The position numbers and the translations under genes are program-made. DNA of 64,000 bases from Metaphire vulgaris (taxonomy: Eukaryota > Annelida > Clitellata > Crassiclitellata > Megascolecidae): assembly GCA_018105865.1 (NCBI GenBank), contig CM030861.1:12779015-12843014 (forward strand). Reading direction: 5' to 3'. The notes beneath the pieces are model-generated. The model was not told the origin of the DNA, did no database searches, and saw only the letters and a list, made by a program, of their open reading frames with translations. Shown one piece after another: positions 18,891-30,251 of this stretch. Position 1 is the stretch's first letter. Each line of letters starts with the position of its first letter.

Positions 18891-19176
18891 GAGTGGCGTA
18901 GCGTGACTTTCGGAGGTCATCCTTGATATGGGGCCCCCTATAGAATATGGGGGCCCCTGTAGGCTAACATAGATTACACCGTTCTAAAAAACAAGGTTTA
19001 CTCCCTAATTCAATAATTACTCACTTTGTAGCAGTAATATTAAAATAGTATTAAAATGTAAAAATAAATCATTGTTTAGTAAGTTGCAGCCACTCTTCGG
19101 TGGCCCCGGCCCTTCTTCCGGGGCCAGGGGCTTTCTGAAAATTGAACCCTCGACCCCCACCCACGTTACGCCACTG
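18891..19176. mobile_element. CAGTGGCGTAGCG-type MITE with 8-bp target duplication
   Basis: Ends GAGTGGCGTAGCG and CGTTACGCCACTG, flanked by GCGCCGCT and GTGCCGCT (7 of 8 identical). It inserted into a LINE-tail motif (CTATAGCGCCGC). Confidence 0.75.
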
Positions 19177-19184
19177 GTGCCGCT

Positions 19185-20739
19185 TAACCAATGCACATGG
19201 CTCGCTCCGGATTTGAGCCGTGATCCCTAAAATTGTGTTCTGTGAATTTCTAAAATAGGGCGGCATATGCGTTCTTCTCGAAATTGTCTTAAGAATTAGG
19301 TACACTTTCCCCTTCTGAGGCCTGGCTGCACTGCCCCCCCCCGGTCACCCAGAGACCCAATCTTCGCATTCTCTTCAGCATTGTGGGAATTTCAAAATAT
19401 GCCCACGCTATGGTCACCTATCGACTGCGTTCTTCAAAATTTGATACTTCCCCCGATATGCAAACGATTCTCGTTTTATGAAATGTCGAACTTTTTAAAG
19501 AATTCGTTATCTTTTATCACCATTTATAATAAGCCCTATTTAGTAGAAGTCTATAAGCCTGCGTTTTCGTTATTCTTTTCTGAAACAAAGTCTCGTGAGA
19601 AAGAAAATAAGACAAATTTAAGGTCTAAACTTAATCCGCTTTCTAATTCTGAAGATTCGAAGACGTTCAGTGAACGCACTTATTGTAAAAATACGTTTTC
19701 TTAATTAAAAAGCGTTAATTAATCTAAATTAAGGCTCTAACATTTTAAATAATACTTTAATTGCAACATTTAAGTAATAGGCCCATCATAGGCCTAATGG
19801 GCATCACCATACGCCCAGGGACTATAGGCCTAAATGCAAGTTAAAACTATACCTCAGACATATACCACTTACTCAGTAGACCCTATCACGCTGGAGAATA
19901 TTTCGAACAAACTGAAAACTCTTTTCATGCACCCACAATAACCGTTTCTTAATATGTTAATAATAGCTCAATTCTAAAAATAGCACTTTACACCATCGTC
20001 GCTCTAAAAATAGCAAATATATATTTCCATGGGCTTTTACCATAATTTACAGTCAGTCATGTGATGAACACAACCCGTATAAGTTATAACCATTGAGTTG
20101 GAATTTCTATGCTATATGTAGACATCAATGTAAAGTAGTAAGTTAATTTCTTGTCAATTTCTTTAGCGCCGATATTTTTGAATACCACGTATAAGTTTAT
20201 ATAGCGCCTTATCGCCAGACTCAAGCCATTTCTGTTCTGTACTGTGCGCTGGTGACCAAAAGATCGTTGCACTGCAGTGACCCTACCAAGGGTTCCGGAA
20301 TAGGGGCGGGGAGAGGACAACAACGACATTCGCGTATGCAGATCCGATCATCATAGCCTTCCTTCCCCCCCCACACACAAAGAAAATTTCTCAACGATTT
20401 TGCGAAAATCCTACGACTGGTCTATGTGTAAAAATAGAGGCTGCTTTCCAAGTTTCTAACTCCTTCAATCTCCTAAATTCTGCAACAGCAGCGCCATAAT
20501 TTGAAAGCTAGAATTAACGGCATCTAGTGCCTGACATTTTCTCTTACCCGCAAATTTTTTTGTAGGAATGTCAATTTAAAAAAGTTAAATGCAAGTCAAA
20601 TAGTCTATAGAAGCAGGGCCGGAGCTAGCCATTCCGGCGCCCCCCTGTAACTTCAAATTTGGCGCCCTCGGCGACTTATTTTTCTCGCGGACGCATAACA
20701 ATTAGGCCATGCACGGATAGGCTACTGCATAGGGGCCTA
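19185..20739. other. Gene-free interval
   Basis: AT-rich. A 107-codon open frame at 19381-19704 (+) has no recognisable domain, no splice support and lies in AT-rich sequence, so it is not called as a gene. Reverse-oriented LINE-tail motifs occur at about 20159 and 20198. Part of 20630-20700 and 21390-21470 is GC-rich repeat sequence. Confidence 0.55.
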
Positions 20740-21014
20740 CAGTGGCGTAGCCAAGAGGGGATTGGGGATTAACCTTCCTTGGCTGCCGAAAATTTTTTTA
20801 ATGAGTTTCTATGCAATTTTTAGTTTTTGACGCAATTTTGGGGGTCAAGCCCCCTTGGCTATAGAATTTAACGGTTTAAGAGATGAGGACCTCTTTTTGC
20901 TTTTCAAGTAAAAATAGAAGAGATAACCTTTTTTGCTTGTCAAGATTTTACAAAGTTGGTCACGGTCAAACCCAAACACCAACCCGCCTTCCGGAAATCC
21001 TGGCTACGCCACTG
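20740..21014. mobile_element. CAGTGGCGTAGCC MITE, 275 bp
   Basis: Ends CAGTGGCGTAGCCAAG and TGGCTACGCCACTG. Flanks GGGGCCTA and GGGGCCTT suggest an ~8-bp target duplication (7 of 8), if the shared G is assigned to the flank. Confidence 0.75.
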
Positions 21015-21548
21015 GGGCCTTCGCTGAATATAGTATAAATATTTAAAACTAATAACTATGTACAAACAGAAACGGGTATGACACTAATAACAGCACTTGA
21101 TTTTTATAGTTTGCCTGGCATTCTGACAATCTTTTAAAATTGTCAAATTTTAATTAAGCCTACATTTAAAAACCTTGCCAAAACAGTTGAAAACACTAAC
21201 CGTGACCATTGTGTTTTGCCCTTTGAAAAATCTCTGTGGGCACCCATGTCTATAGACACTTCAATTACTGTACTGTACTTTGTCTTAACTCTCTTGAGGG
21301 TCTATATACTTAAAGCCCTGAGCCACCGACGGTAGGAAGCCTGAAGGATGGGCAGAGGGTGGCCACACTATACTGTATGTGTAGCATGCCAGCCGGATTG
21401 CTGCGCCCTCTAACTGCTGGCGCCCCCTGCCTTGCGGAGCGGGCGGAGTGGGTCGCTCCGGCCCTGTATAGAAGTCTTAGAGATAGTAATCAACGTGCAC
21501 CTGCCTAAGAGAGCATCATCGAAGTTAACATTAACAGTGGTTCTCACA

Positions 21549-21579
21549 CAGAGCAGACCCTACTGAACCACTCTAAACC

Positions 21580-21640
<61 letters not shown>

Positions 21641-21715
21641 CATTATTATTATTATTATTATTATTTTACTTTTATTATTATTTTATTTTTATTTTTATTA
21701 TTACTGTATTATTAA

Positions 21716-21752
<37 letters not shown>

Positions 21753-21783
21753 CTTTTATTATTATTATTATTATTATTATTAT
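21549..21783. repeat. LINE-type tail with expanded (ATT)n
   Basis: The sequence GAACCACTCTAAACC is followed by about 200 bases of imperfect ATT triplets. The same junction occurs at 36590-36660, so this is the 3' end of a dispersed element with an expanded tail. Confidence 0.7.
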
Positions 21784-21960
21784 AAAGTATAGCGCATCAT
21801 CACCATTCATCAAAGTACAGCGGAAGCACGATTGCCGAAGTTGACACTCGATGAAAAAAAGTTGACGTTAATTAATATTATATTAATATTATTAAATAAT
21901 TGACTGTTTAAAACGGCTGTTACATATCCGCATTACGGCAGGTTCGTTAGTTTCAAAGTA

Positions 21961-23301
21961 CAGTACTGGCCAAATTATTATGGATTTTGCCCTTTTCATC
22001 ACTAATTTGATGCTAATAGCTGCTAGTTTGTTTATTTCTCCTGGTGGTGATCATCTTTCTTGAATGGCACTTTGCTGTTCTAATGCTATAAAATTGAATA
22101 TAAATTTATATAAAATTATTATATTATATATCATTTGCTATAGATAACTGCTTTGTTTTTGTTGACAGTAATTCTGAATAAAATGCCCATTTTGTAAAGA
22201 TATTTCGTTAATCTTCACGCGTCATAGTTTCACTTCTAAGTGAATTTTATAAGTCAATTTGCAATTAGTGGGCCTTTTGCATATTTAACCGATACTATGC
22301 AGTAATTTATTCGGCGACATATCATAGCCATGTGATGGGAAAGAAGTCTGATCTTAGCCCGAGGAAGAAGGGCCAGATTCGTGTTCTTCTGGAGGAGACA
22401 TCTTTGACACAGCCAGATATTGCTGAGAAAATGAAGGTTTCACCCTGCCTGAGTGTTATTGCAAAAAGTGTGATGTTTGGCCTAACATTGTCTCAGAGGC
22501 GAAGGGGGAGAGATGCAGACGTTCTATCGGGTGCAAGAAACGACAGAAACTGGTCAGTTTGTGTCTGTCCAACCGCAGGACAACCGCTTAGACAGTTGGG
22601 AGTCGTGAGTCGAGTGGAGGGGGGCAGCTACAAGCAGTAGTAGAACGGTGCGTAGACGCTTGTTCGATGCTGGTCGATCAAGTCATCTGGTTGTTCGATC
22701 ATGGTACCCTCTAAAGAAGCCTCTGCTGAAGACATCGATTATTATTAAGAGGCTGCAGTGGTTAAAGAGCATTTGTCTTGGACTGCAGCTGACTGGTCGA
22801 AGGTACTGCACACTACTTTATTCTTATCTCATCAGATATTTTTTTAGCACTTGCAGACTGACCTTCCATCAGGACAATGAACCACGCCACACTGCCAGAA
22901 AAGTGAAGGAATTAGAGGCAGGGACTACGGTTGCTTGAGTGGCCGCCGAACAGAGCCGATTGAACCCAATTGAAAATGTTTCAAGATGCCTAAAGACAAG
23001 AAGAACAAAGAAGCAGTCTCTATTCATCAACTCACCGAGTGGCTTCTTCACGCATGGTTCCATGACCAGCAGCTGAAGGATCATGCCAGGTCATCGATAT
23101 TGCAGATGCCGGATCAGGTAGCTGAAAAAAAGGCATGACGTGGACAAAGTATTGAATCAGCTCAAGTCCGATTATTAAATAATTGACGCTATTCACTAAA
23201 GTTGCACTTTTGCCATAGCGCTGTTTATTTTAGCATATTTACCGCATTAACTAAGAAATCAACCGTTCGAAACCAAATCCATAATAATTTGGCCAGTACT
23301 G
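21961..23301 (+). mobile_element. Tc1/mariner transposon, decayed, 1341 bp
   Basis: Inverted terminal repeats begin CAGTACTGGCC and are identical over 27 bases at both ends. The element is flanked by TA (21959-21960 and 23302-23303), the Tc1/mariner target site. Length matches a full Tc1 element. The transposase inside is broken (see 22335-22990). Confidence 0.95.
22335..22990 (+). pseudogene. Tc1-like transposase pseudogene
   Basis: Begins MGKKSDLSPRKKGQIRVLLE, a Tc1-type helix-turn-helix N-terminus. After stops near 22638 the frame shifts to RRRLFDAGRSSHLVVRSW, then to FHQDNEPRHTARKVKEL, which contains the second catalytic Asp region of the DDE domain. The ending, resembling the proline-rich DLNPIENVW region, is in yet another frame. 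Several frameshifts and stops mean no functional enzyme. Confidence 0.9.
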
Positions 23302-23592
23302 TATAGTGTCTCGATGGCTTCTGTAGTGACATAGAATCTTATGCCTAAGGAGCTGATAGGCTGTGTAAGGCAAGGCGTTAAATGTCGACGTTTCTCCCAG
23401 AACCGTTTCGCCGAAATATGACTTAACTTTTACATAAGTTGGAAATAACAATTTCATTTTGATCATATTTCAAAATCTGTGCTTTTGTAAGCAACCAAGA
23501 AAACAGATCCAGAATAATTTCACACAAACACATATATGTGAAAATATTTGAAACTAACCCATGCATGATGTATTTACCCTTGTGCAGATGAT

Positions 23593-23672
23593 TTAACCTC
23601 TTAACTGGGGATCCCGGATATATCCGTCCATTTTACATTGAGTTACAGTTAAATACACGGTTAAGGGGTTAA
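23593..23672 (-). mobile_element. 80-bp TTAA-flanked MITE, copy 2
   Basis: Reverse-oriented copy of the element at 3156-3235, almost identical apart from one change in the left arm (TTAACCTCTTAAC). Confidence 0.8.
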
Positions 23673-23782
23673 GTGATATGATCCCTTGAGCCATTTACTT
23701 ATTATTTACAATATTTAGAGTACTTTTACTATTCAAATCTCGTGGATTATTTTGAGTTTTTTTTTGCTGTTGCTTCTGAAAG

Positions 23783-26133
23783 GTTCAGGAGATTGGAGTA
23801 AAGGTGAGTGCCGTGAGTCAAATTTGACCAATCATGTGTCATCGGCAATGGAAGTTGACCTGCGAGCACCCGCCAAAGTCGAGGGAACTCACGTAAAGTT
23901 AAGAGAGGAAGAGCCGGAACTGGCAGAGAGGAGTGACTTGGCAGGAAATGATCAGCTGGCTTTGGCAGAAGGAGTGAGGTCGACCGGAGCGGAATCTGAG
24001 ATTATGAACGAGTGCCTAAACCAGCGGTCATCATCAGACCAGTTGCCTTTGACGATACATGACGCGGCTTCCGGGGAATCGCCTGGATTGGAGCGCGCAG
24101 GTTTGAACGATCGTTCACGCGGCAATAGGAAATCGTCTCATCCAGAGCCACTCGCAGGTGATGACGCAACTCAGCGGGGTGCCTCTAACTGTCTTCAGTT
24201 TCTTCAACCAGGTACTGCAGAATACACCGGCTCCTGTCCAGTTCCTGTCTCGACTCATTCTAAGACTTTGGTGCTGAAAGATGTTTCCATCAGCGCCGCT
24301 TTTCCATGCAACGATCGTCACGTCGTTGAGTTTGAAGACGATGACAACAAAGATCTCAAAAATGCAGTAGAAGTATTCGACAGAAGTGCAGCCAATGCTC
24401 TGTCCATAGACGCAGGAAAGATCGCACTTGCCAGCAGAGAAGTGAGACTGGGAGTGTCCGAGAGGACTTACAGTGCTGGTGGCACACTTTTGCACAGTCT
24501 TTCGCGCTCGACTACACAAATAGTAAGTTCGTTTAATATTTGAAAAGTTAATTTTTACTTTCGAATCTTCTTCATTTGTTTTTTTCCTTAGTAATTTGTT
24601 TTGTGGTGATTCTTGTATCAGCTTAAAGCACATTCAAGAAAATCTAATTTGATTAAATTTTTTCAATATACTGTAATTTAAAACTTTTGTCTTATTAACC
24701 CTTCGATATCAGCATTCCATATGACCAATAGGTTATGAAGCTGAAACATCAGCCTTGGTGTGAAAGGGTTAAAAGTAGATTCCAATTCATTAGTTAACAA
24801 GTTTTGGATAAAACTTTGTGCTTTGTTTTGTTTTGTTTGTGTTAGGTGAATTATATTGTGACCATTATTTAAAGAATAAGTTGTGAAATCAAACATAGAT
24901 AGGATTTTAACTTCTATTTGTAAAATATTATTTTGAATTATTTTTTATGTGAATGCACAGACTGCTTGTGTCATTGTGGAGTGATTGTCAATGCAGATTT
25001 TAGCAAAGGAATTCTTTGCATTTATGAGTGAACTGTTGTGTGTTGTAGACAACTAGAGAACGTGAAGAAGGAGCAGTTGGGGGTATTGAAGAATTTCACG
25101 GCAAACTCTTGAAGCCACGCGACCCTCGCAATGTCGTGCCAAGGGTTGATCATGCTTTGGTGACACCAAATCAGCCTCAACCCCAGCTCAGTGCTGGAAA
25201 GTTATTATTGGAGTGTAACGTTGAGCCGTGGCTAGAAGAACACGACTGCGAGATTCACAAAAGACAACCAGGTCAGTATTGTAAGTTCAGAACCGATTAG
25301 TTGACGTTTAAGGGCTCGTCCATATAGTACATACGCAAAAATGGCATATTTTCACCCCCTCCCCGTTGCACACAGCGTGCATACGAAAAATCTTCAAAAT
25401 CCAACCCCTCCTCCCCCTCAATGCGTGAGTACTGTATGGATGGACCCTAAAGCATCACATACTGGCCAATTCCCAAGTACCTAAACTCCATGTTAAATCG
25501 TTACATAAGTACCCATAGCCAGAACTGAAATTGGCAAGACAGCTTTTTCATGGCAGACCCAAGGCTTTCAAACACTTCCTGTGTTTGTCAGATCTTTCAA
25601 ACAACCAAGCAGTTTCAAGCCAAGACTTTTTTATGGTTGGGATTTGGAGCACCATCAATTAATACCTCTCAGCATTAGAAATGGTGCTATAAAGTGCATA
25701 GTTATAATAAAAAATGTGTAGGCCTAATTGTTAGTTAAGAATGCTGTTTATCTTATTATTATCTGCATTTGCAAATAAAGATTTGTATAGTTAATTATTA
25801 TTATCTTTATTAGTATTATTTTTTTTTTCAATATATTTTTCTGTTTCAGCATTGGTTTCTTTGCTGGTTTTGGTTAGTGCTGCCCAGATTTGGTTTGACA
25901 ATTCTTTGGGTTTCATTTCTAAAATTGTGTGAATATGCCTTTGTATTTTTTTAGACATCCTGTGTCCAATTTGCCAAGACAATCATTTCGAATGTGCGTT
26001 TGTGCCATGTGCACATTGTGCATGCCAACAGTGTACGAAGTGTATGTGCCCCATACCATCCAACACCTTCAACTGCCACATGTGCCGTGCTCTGGTCACG
26101 GAAATAATTCCATTTATAAGTGACCAAAATTGA
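23783..26133 (+). CDS. RING gene D: low-complexity protein with C-terminal RING (5' end unresolved)
   Basis: Exons 23783-24522, 25049-25271 and 25955-26133 join in frame (phases 1, 0, 1). Acceptors TTCTGAAAG, GTTGTAG and TTTTTTAG and donors GTAAGT and GTCAGT support them. Exon 1 (~246 codons) is acidic and Ser/Glu-rich with no recognised fold; exon 2 continues this (KPRDPRNVVPRVDHAL). The last exon is a RING finger, C-x2-C-x11-C-x-H-x2-C-x2-C-x13-C-x2-C, starting DILCPICQDNHFECAFVPCAH, and ends with TGA. RING placement at the extreme C-terminus and the phase-1 entry resemble IAP genes nearby, but no BIR was found upstream. Translation may start at the ATG at 23848, or in an unseen earlier exon. 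Likely an E3 ubiquitin ligase, by domain only. AATAAA at 26527 could be the poly-A signal. Confidence 0.7.
25312..25448. mobile_element. GGGCYSGTCCATATAGTAC MITE
   Basis: Ends GGGCTCGTCCATATAGTAC and GTACTGTATGGATGGACCC. Related to the larger element at 52292-52889. It lies in the intron before the RING exon of gene D. Confidence 0.65.
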
Positions 26134-26526
26134 TCGTATAGTAAACGTAAACCCGGTAATTAGTACTGTTTAGTGGGGTTTTTAAAATTAGTCTTTTCTG
26201 GCATAAATTTTATATTATATTATTAATGGATAGATTGAAAATTTCATCGTTGTAAGGACACACATGTTATGAATTCAGAATTTCATGTACGGTATGGTAT
26301 TTTTTAGGCTTGTCTTTTCTAAATTCGTGACTTTCCATTTCTTTGTGATTTTTATTTTTATATTGAATTTTTAATTGGTTGGAAAATATTTGAAATGTTT
26401 GCTGGATAAACAGTTGGACTGTCTCTGGACAACTGATTGTTACCATAATTCTGTATAGCCAGTTGTTGGTGTTAGTGGCCGTTATTTCCACTCCAGAGTT
26501 TAATAGGACTTCAGAGTGGAGTGCAC

Positions 26527-26532
26527 AATAAA
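26527..26532 (+). promoter_or_regulatory. Candidate polyadenylation signal for gene D
   Basis: AATAAA about 390 bases past the stop of gene D. It is the first canonical hexamer noticed there; no other support. Confidence 0.3.
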
Positions 26533-26849
26533 CATGACATCAAATTGTGATGTTTGCAAATTTTGTTTTCTTTTATACATTGTAGACAGCATGAAACTTA
26601 TTCCCTTACTATGTATACTGTGTATAGTGTTGACTCTAGGAATTTAACCTAGGTCTTAGGGCCTAATTCTCAGAAAAGCTTGTAAAAATTGTTTCGTCAG
26701 CAGCCAAGGCGGTTTAACCTCCAAACCCCTCTTTGGCTACGCCACTGCTAACCCCAACCCTTCAACTTCTGAAAATTCTTGACGATCAAAGATGTATTTA
26801 TTTCACTATGAATGAGTGATATTTACATTTGAAACGCCATGTTTATGAC

Positions 26850-27016
26850 CAGTGGCTGCTCCAGGATTTGGCAAGTGGGGGGAGGGCGTTGGGGTGGCAA
26901 CTTCTAATCATGGGGGACCAACCATTTGTTGTTAGGTATGTAGTATTAAGTATATGGTCCCAACTGGGGGGCAGGCACTCAATAGGGGCACGGGCCCCCC
27001 TGTGGAGCCGCCACTG
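26850..27016 (+). mobile_element. CAGTGGCGGCTC MITE with perfect 8-bp target duplication
   Basis: Termini CAGTGGCTGCTCC and GAGCCGCCACTG, flanked by TTTATGAC on both sides (26842-26849 and 27017-27024). The 8-bp duplication assigns the family to the hAT group. Confidence 0.88.
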
Positions 27017-27414
27017 TTTATGACCTGCCCTATTTGATTTTCACATAAACATTTCGAGACAATCTACGGCCTATTGTGTTGACTAAACCTGGCTAAATGC
27101 CGAGAGTAAAATTTGCCAATGCTGACTTGTAGGCCTAATCTCTTCTCGGTAACACCTGTGTGTCACCTGGAATTTATTGCGACGATATCCAGGCCAGAGT
27201 TCCTGCAGCACAATTACATGGCCTTTGGCAATACTGGTTTCCGATCCTCTACATGCAGTCTACACTTTCTGATCCTCTACATGCAGTCTACACTCATATT
27301 CAGACAATTTCCTTCCACTAGGGCCTAGTCCATGGAACCAATTACGACGCCAGCTTAGTGAAAGTCAAGAGCTATGCACATGTTATTAGGACGGGGCGCG
27401 GAATTACTTATAGC

Positions 27415-27600
27415 TATGTCCTCCATAAAAATAGGGCCTACTTTGCTGCGACTGCCTACCTGAAGCTACAACCTTGACCACCAAGTACTATGGATTTAAC
27501 CCAGCTTGAGCGCTCGTGAATAAGCTGTTGCACTGCTCCAAGCTTTTGGCAGCGCTATAGAAATTTAGTTTTACTAATTTGCTTACTAACTTACCTAGGT
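27415..27600 (+). mobile_element. LINE 3' end fragment
   Basis: Shares CTTTGCTGCGACTGCCTACC, GAGCGCTCG and the terminal GCGCTATAGAAATTT with 46905-47080, and is followed by ACTTACC/TTAC units. 3' untranslated end of a non-LTR retrotransposon family. Confidence 0.65.
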
Positions 27601-27919
27601 CAACGCGACCTAATTTACCTAAATAAAATAAAAAACATTGTAATGGCGCCGTTATTGTTTTAGTGATTTTTTTAGTTTTTAAAAAAATAATCTGATTACC
27701 TGGCTTGTGGTAGAGTGAACCAGAATTCTAATATTGAACTGTTTATTCTCCATGCAAGCGTTATAGTTTTTGAGCGTAATTTGAGCGTAAATAAGTAATG
27801 CCAAATAAGTCTTGCGTAATATCTCGTAATGCGTAGTATCGTACATAGACCAGTACACACCTTCTGATAAAGATAAACCCACACAGGGTTCGTATTGGAA
27901 CAATTCGAACGCATTGTCC

Positions 27920-28259
27920 TTTAAAAATTGGATTATAATTTTAAATCATTTAGTTGCTAGGATTATTATTGCCAATTGGAGGCAATTAAGAGACATTTTG
28001 TTTGGGAAAATGGAACAACCAGAGCCATTATGATTAGTGCAGAAGAAGTAATTTTGTTATTATTTTAACGTCGAGACCCAAGAAGATAAGGGCTTCTGAA
28101 TCACTGAGAACGAATTGGAGGGTGGTGCATTGAAGAATGGGGATACTGTGAGGTATAAAATAATGTCATGCACCACTTGCTGCTTATCAGTTTAAAGTGT
28201 TCCTAATTAAGAGCCTATCACAGAATAAGGATTTGTGTTGTGTTGTCAGCACTTAAAAT
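27920..28259. other. Gene-free stretch
   Basis: AT-rich sequence between a LINE tail and a LINE reverse-transcriptase fragment. No exon or repeat recognised. Confidence 0.5.
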
Positions 28260-28690
28260 CAATACTATTAATATGGGTCAGAATGCTGGACCATTAAGAA
28301 GAAAGATGAAAGAAGATTAATGACTGCAGAAATGAACTGATTAAGAAGAATAGCAGTAGTATAAGCTGAAGACAAAAAAAATAAGAAACAAAATTAGAAG
28401 GGAGAAGAAATGATACTTGAATCAATACAGAAGCAAAGACTGAAATGATTTGGTCATGTTGAAAGATTGAAGGAGGGAAGACTATCAAAGAAAGCACTCC
28501 ACAACTATGTTGAAGGGAAAGGGCGAAAAGAAAGACCAAGAAAAACATGGGTAGAAAACTTGAACGAGGATTCAGGAGAAATGCAAATGGACTTCAAACA
28601 AATGACCAAGACAGTGGGGGTTGGGGGGGAGACAGGGATAGAGAGAAGTGAAAGGAACTCATTCAGACCCATCGTCCATCCCAATAAGGA
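28260..28690 (+). pseudogene. LINE reverse-transcriptase C-terminal fragment
   Basis: Broken frames read WTIKKKDERRLM, then FGHVERLKEGRLSKKAL, then RPRKTWVENLNED. This is the characteristic sequence after the reverse-transcriptase domain of many non-LTR retrotransposons. In-frame stops (for example the TGA before TTTGGTCATG) show decay. It precedes gene E. Confidence 0.8.
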
Positions 28691-28866
28691 ACGATGGAAG
28701 GAAACAAGATTTCTTGTCTATGAAGCAGTAGCTGCATGTGTTGAAATACAAGGGCATAATGTGCACCATTGTAGTTTGTGGATGTTACTCTGGCATAGAT
28801 TATATTACTTGGTAGGGATTAAGGGGATTTGATCTGTACTGCATCATTACCAATTTTGTTCTCTAG

Positions 28867-30218
28867 GATATGGAAGAGACGGAAAATCCTTCTGATTCTC
28901 CAGGCGGTGGTGATGATGATGATGATGATTGCGATGCTGAGCCTTCAAATATGCAAGCCGTTGGTCAAGACCTTGGTGGAACCGTCCCGCACGTAGAATC
29001 GGAACACGAAGTTCCATGCTCTACGGCATTTGTTCCCCCCACCCATGGAAACGTTCCAAGCACTTTTTTGCCTTCAAGTATTGTACAGTATCCTCAGTAC
29101 GATGCTTCATCCAGATTGTGTCCTTCCGCAATTGCAGCAAGTTCCAGCTTTGCGCTGTACGGTATACGAATGTCTTCTTATACGACTCGTCACACGGACA
29201 ATATTCCAAGCTGTTCCTCTACAGCTTATGTCCCCAATGTGACCTGTCGAATTTGACGAATAATGTATCAAGATTAACTCAGGTGATTGTCAAAATTCTA
29301 CTAATCTTCATTTTAATAAGCTGTTGCCTCTTTTAGTTTTTTTGAGATGAGGTTACCTGAAGATACTGTAGGTGTATTACAGCACCTCTATGGCTTACAT
29401 AGGTTTAGAAATTTGAATGATTACAATTTTGTGGAGGTGGGTTTCTGATTATTGGGTAAGGGAGAAATCACTCTCTTATCAATTTCTTTCTATATCAAAA
29501 CAACAAGTCAGCAATTTTTATATGAGAAATGTTTGACTTGGATTTCAATATGATTGTGTGTAATGTTAAGCATGTGCAATGTAAATGTTTTTTTGTCAGG
29601 CAGTAACATTACCCAACCTCCCATCTGGTGATTCTTTCCCGGGTCAGAATAACGTTCCCGAGGATGAAGGGCTACTGGATCAGGCCGAAGGTGAGGGACC
29701 ATTTTTCTTTATTTTAGCATTGCAGGAGGTTGACCGTTGTTTTGAAAGCTAGGCAAAATCTGATTTATACTTATCCTCCATAATGTTTAGCAAAGATGAG
29801 ATTTAAATAATCTACCGTATTGTTTATGTTTGTTTTTGTCTGCACTTAGACTAATAGTGTCCCTAATTTGGCATTTAATTTTCGTGCATTTATTTACTAA
29901 TTAACCCCTTAACTGGGCAACTATTTGTAATGCAATGTAAAATGGATGAGCGTTACTTGGGGCACCCAGTTAAGGGGTTAATGTAAGAGTGAGTGCATTT
30001 GTCAGTTTTATTTGATTAAATCCATGTAATTGAATGTCTTACTTTTGCAATTGCAGTCTGAACTGTTGTTCGCAGGGGGATGTGATCTTGAGAAAACTCC
30101 CCCCGCATCTTCAAGCAATACTGGAGAAATCGATGAAATTGATGTAACAGAACTGGCTAATCTTGATGATCAGGGACCAGTTTATCTACAGGAGAGTAAG
30201 CATCATCATAACCACCAC

Positions 30219-30251
<33 letters not shown>

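Noticed and set aside
23251..23466. 71-codon minus-strand frame at the right end of the Tc1 element
   Set aside because: Runs across the terminal repeat and has no domain; its loose likeness to a frame near 50150 is too short to use.
24115..24633. 172-codon minus-strand frame
   Set aside because: Shadow of the gene D exon on the plus strand, which has matching splice phases.
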